Made by a program: the position numbers and the translations under genes. The notes under the pieces were generated by a model, which was given only the letters and a program-made list of their open reading frames with translations, had not been told where the DNA came from and did not search any database. DNA of 64,000 nucleotides from Ascidiaceihabitans sp. (lineage in GTDB: Bacteria; Pseudomonadota; Alphaproteobacteria; Rhodobacterales; Rhodobacteraceae). Location of the stretch: NCBI GenBank assembly GCA_029251465.1, contig JAQXDI010000087.1, forward strand, positions 1 to 64,000, written 5' to 3'. This document shows positions 63,422 to 64,000 of the stretch, piece by piece. Numbering within the stretch: position 1 is the stretch's first letter; each line of letters begins with the position of its first letter.

Positions 63422-64000
63422 TTAGTTGCTGGCGACTGTCAGGTCTTGGACCAAATTATTCAACACCAGAAAGCTACCTTTTGCGTCACATTCCGGCACG
63501 GCAAGGGTCAAATCTTGGGTTTTGACCTGTCCGCCCTGCAATTCGAGTGACTGCGCTTCGATTTCGAGGCCACAATTCATCAGTGTCACTTCGGCTTCGA
63601 CGCTTAGATCGATAGTGCCATCTTGGGTCCCCATCGCGGTTGGAAAGGTATAAACCTCTGCCATCAATGGTGCCAAAGCTGATTTAATTCCAAGGCGCGT
63701 TAGAAACCCTTGTGCGGAATCAACCGCTGCCACATCGCGTGTCGCACCGGCCCAAACGTGACCTTCCTGGCCGTAATCTGCACCAAATTCACGGGCGTGC
63801 ATTTCAAAACCTGTGTCGCCTTTCCATTGAATTGCCGTGCGGTCGTATTGGCCCAAATCAGGAACCGACACTTGGGCAACGGCACCTTCGCCGTTCGGGA
63901 ATGCAAAAATCACCACGGCCTCTTCTGACATGGCAGGCACAGACACGCTAAGGCTGCCGTCTAGGGCAGTAGATTGCGAGAACATGATGCCGTTGTGATG
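63422..64000 (-). CDS. Hypothetical protein, cut by the window edge
   Basis: An open frame of at least 193 codons with its stop at 63422, still open at the window end; an internal ATG lies at 63985. I recognise no family. It is acidic and soluble-looking, with ordered stretches such as VVIFAFPNGEGAVAQVSVPDL and two cysteines near the C-terminus that may form a disulfide (NCGLEIEAQ, PECDAKG). It lies 20 bases upstream of the OmpA-fusion gene on the same strand, so they may form one unit. Confidence 0.6.
   Translation of the reverse strand, partial: HHNGIMFSQSTALDGSLSVSVPAMSEEAVVIFAFPNGEGAVAQVSVPDLGQYDRTAIQWKGDTGFEMHAREFGADYGQEGHVWAGATRDVAAVDSAQGFLTRLGIKSALAPLMAEVYTFPTAMGTQDGTIDLSVEAEVTLMNCGLEIEAQSLELQGGQVKTQDLTLAVPECDAKGSFLVLNNLVQDLTVASN

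Noticed and set aside
1-64000. tRNA, rRNA, CRISPR arrays, insertion sequences or phage genes
   Set aside because: I saw no repeat-spacer pattern, no transposase or integrase motif, and no cloverleaf-like gene; every long stretch is explained by ordinary genes.

Overview
The window looks like chromosome from an alphaproteobacterium, most likely a marine Rhodobacteraceae (Roseobacter-group) member. This is inferred from the many TRAP transporters, the lptC-lptA-lptB/hpf/ptsN block, the dnaK-dnaJ-radC order, an alphaproteobacterial-type RpoH promoter before dnaK, and protein composition. No rRNA, tRNA, CRISPR array, insertion sequence or prophage was recognised. Genes are tightly packed, with frequent 1- and 4-base start/stop overlaps, and no gap without a gene exceeds about 300 bases.

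Region 1 (1-32844) is a sugar-acid catabolic island. It opens with the 3' part of a fused TRAP permease plus a universal stress protein. Next comes a minus-strand unit of three Gfo/Idh/MocA dehydrogenases coupled to mannonate dehydratase (uxuA). It diverges from uronate isomerase (uxaC) and a fructuronate/tagaturonate reductase-like gene. A long minus-strand operon runs from 20003 down to 8941: TRAP binding protein, enolase-superfamily enzyme, TRAP small and large permeases, PhyH dioxygenase, altronate dehydratase, Gfo/Idh/MocA, hydroxyacid dehydrogenase, EamA transporter and KDG kinase. It diverges from a GntR/FadR-type regulator. Together these genes could convert hexuronates, and probably a modified or lactone-forming sugar acid, to 2-keto-3-deoxy-6-phosphogluconate; the final aldolase is not in the window. 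Further on are DenD- and LtnD-like four-carbon acid dehydrogenases with a nonsense-interrupted unknown gene, then a non-phosphorylative module (SDR, IlvD/Edd dehydratase, FAH hydrolase, 2-hydroxyacid dehydrogenase, second enolase-superfamily dehydratase, LysE exporter), and an L-idonate/gluconate pair (idnD, idnO).

Region 2 (32943-40495) is a phenylacetate cluster: thiolase (paaJ/pcaF type), paaABCDE epoxidase, paaZ and a PaaX-type repressor. Other paa functions (the CoA ligase and the beta-oxidation enzymes) are not in the window.

Region 3 (40553-56500) concerns the envelope: RNase D, KdsD, LptC-LptA-LptB, Hpf and PtsN. It is followed by a surface-glycan cluster: sulfotransferase-like protein, four glycosyltransferases, GalE, GalU, KdsB, CysQ and an ABC-2 export permease. 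KdsD and KdsB both feed KDO synthesis, LptABC exports LPS, and CysQ could clear the PAP left by PAPS-dependent sulfation.

Region 4 (56497-64000) holds an SH3-domain secreted protein, an AlkB-like dioxygenase, dnaK, dnaJ, radC, a phosphate-binding-protein/OmpA fusion and a partial unknown protein cut by the window edge.

The points most worth a second look are the two Gfo/Idh/MocA-containing uronate operons, the in-frame TAG in the gene at 20903-21883, the probable frameshift near the start of the window, and five convergent gene pairs whose stop codons overlap by exactly four bases.
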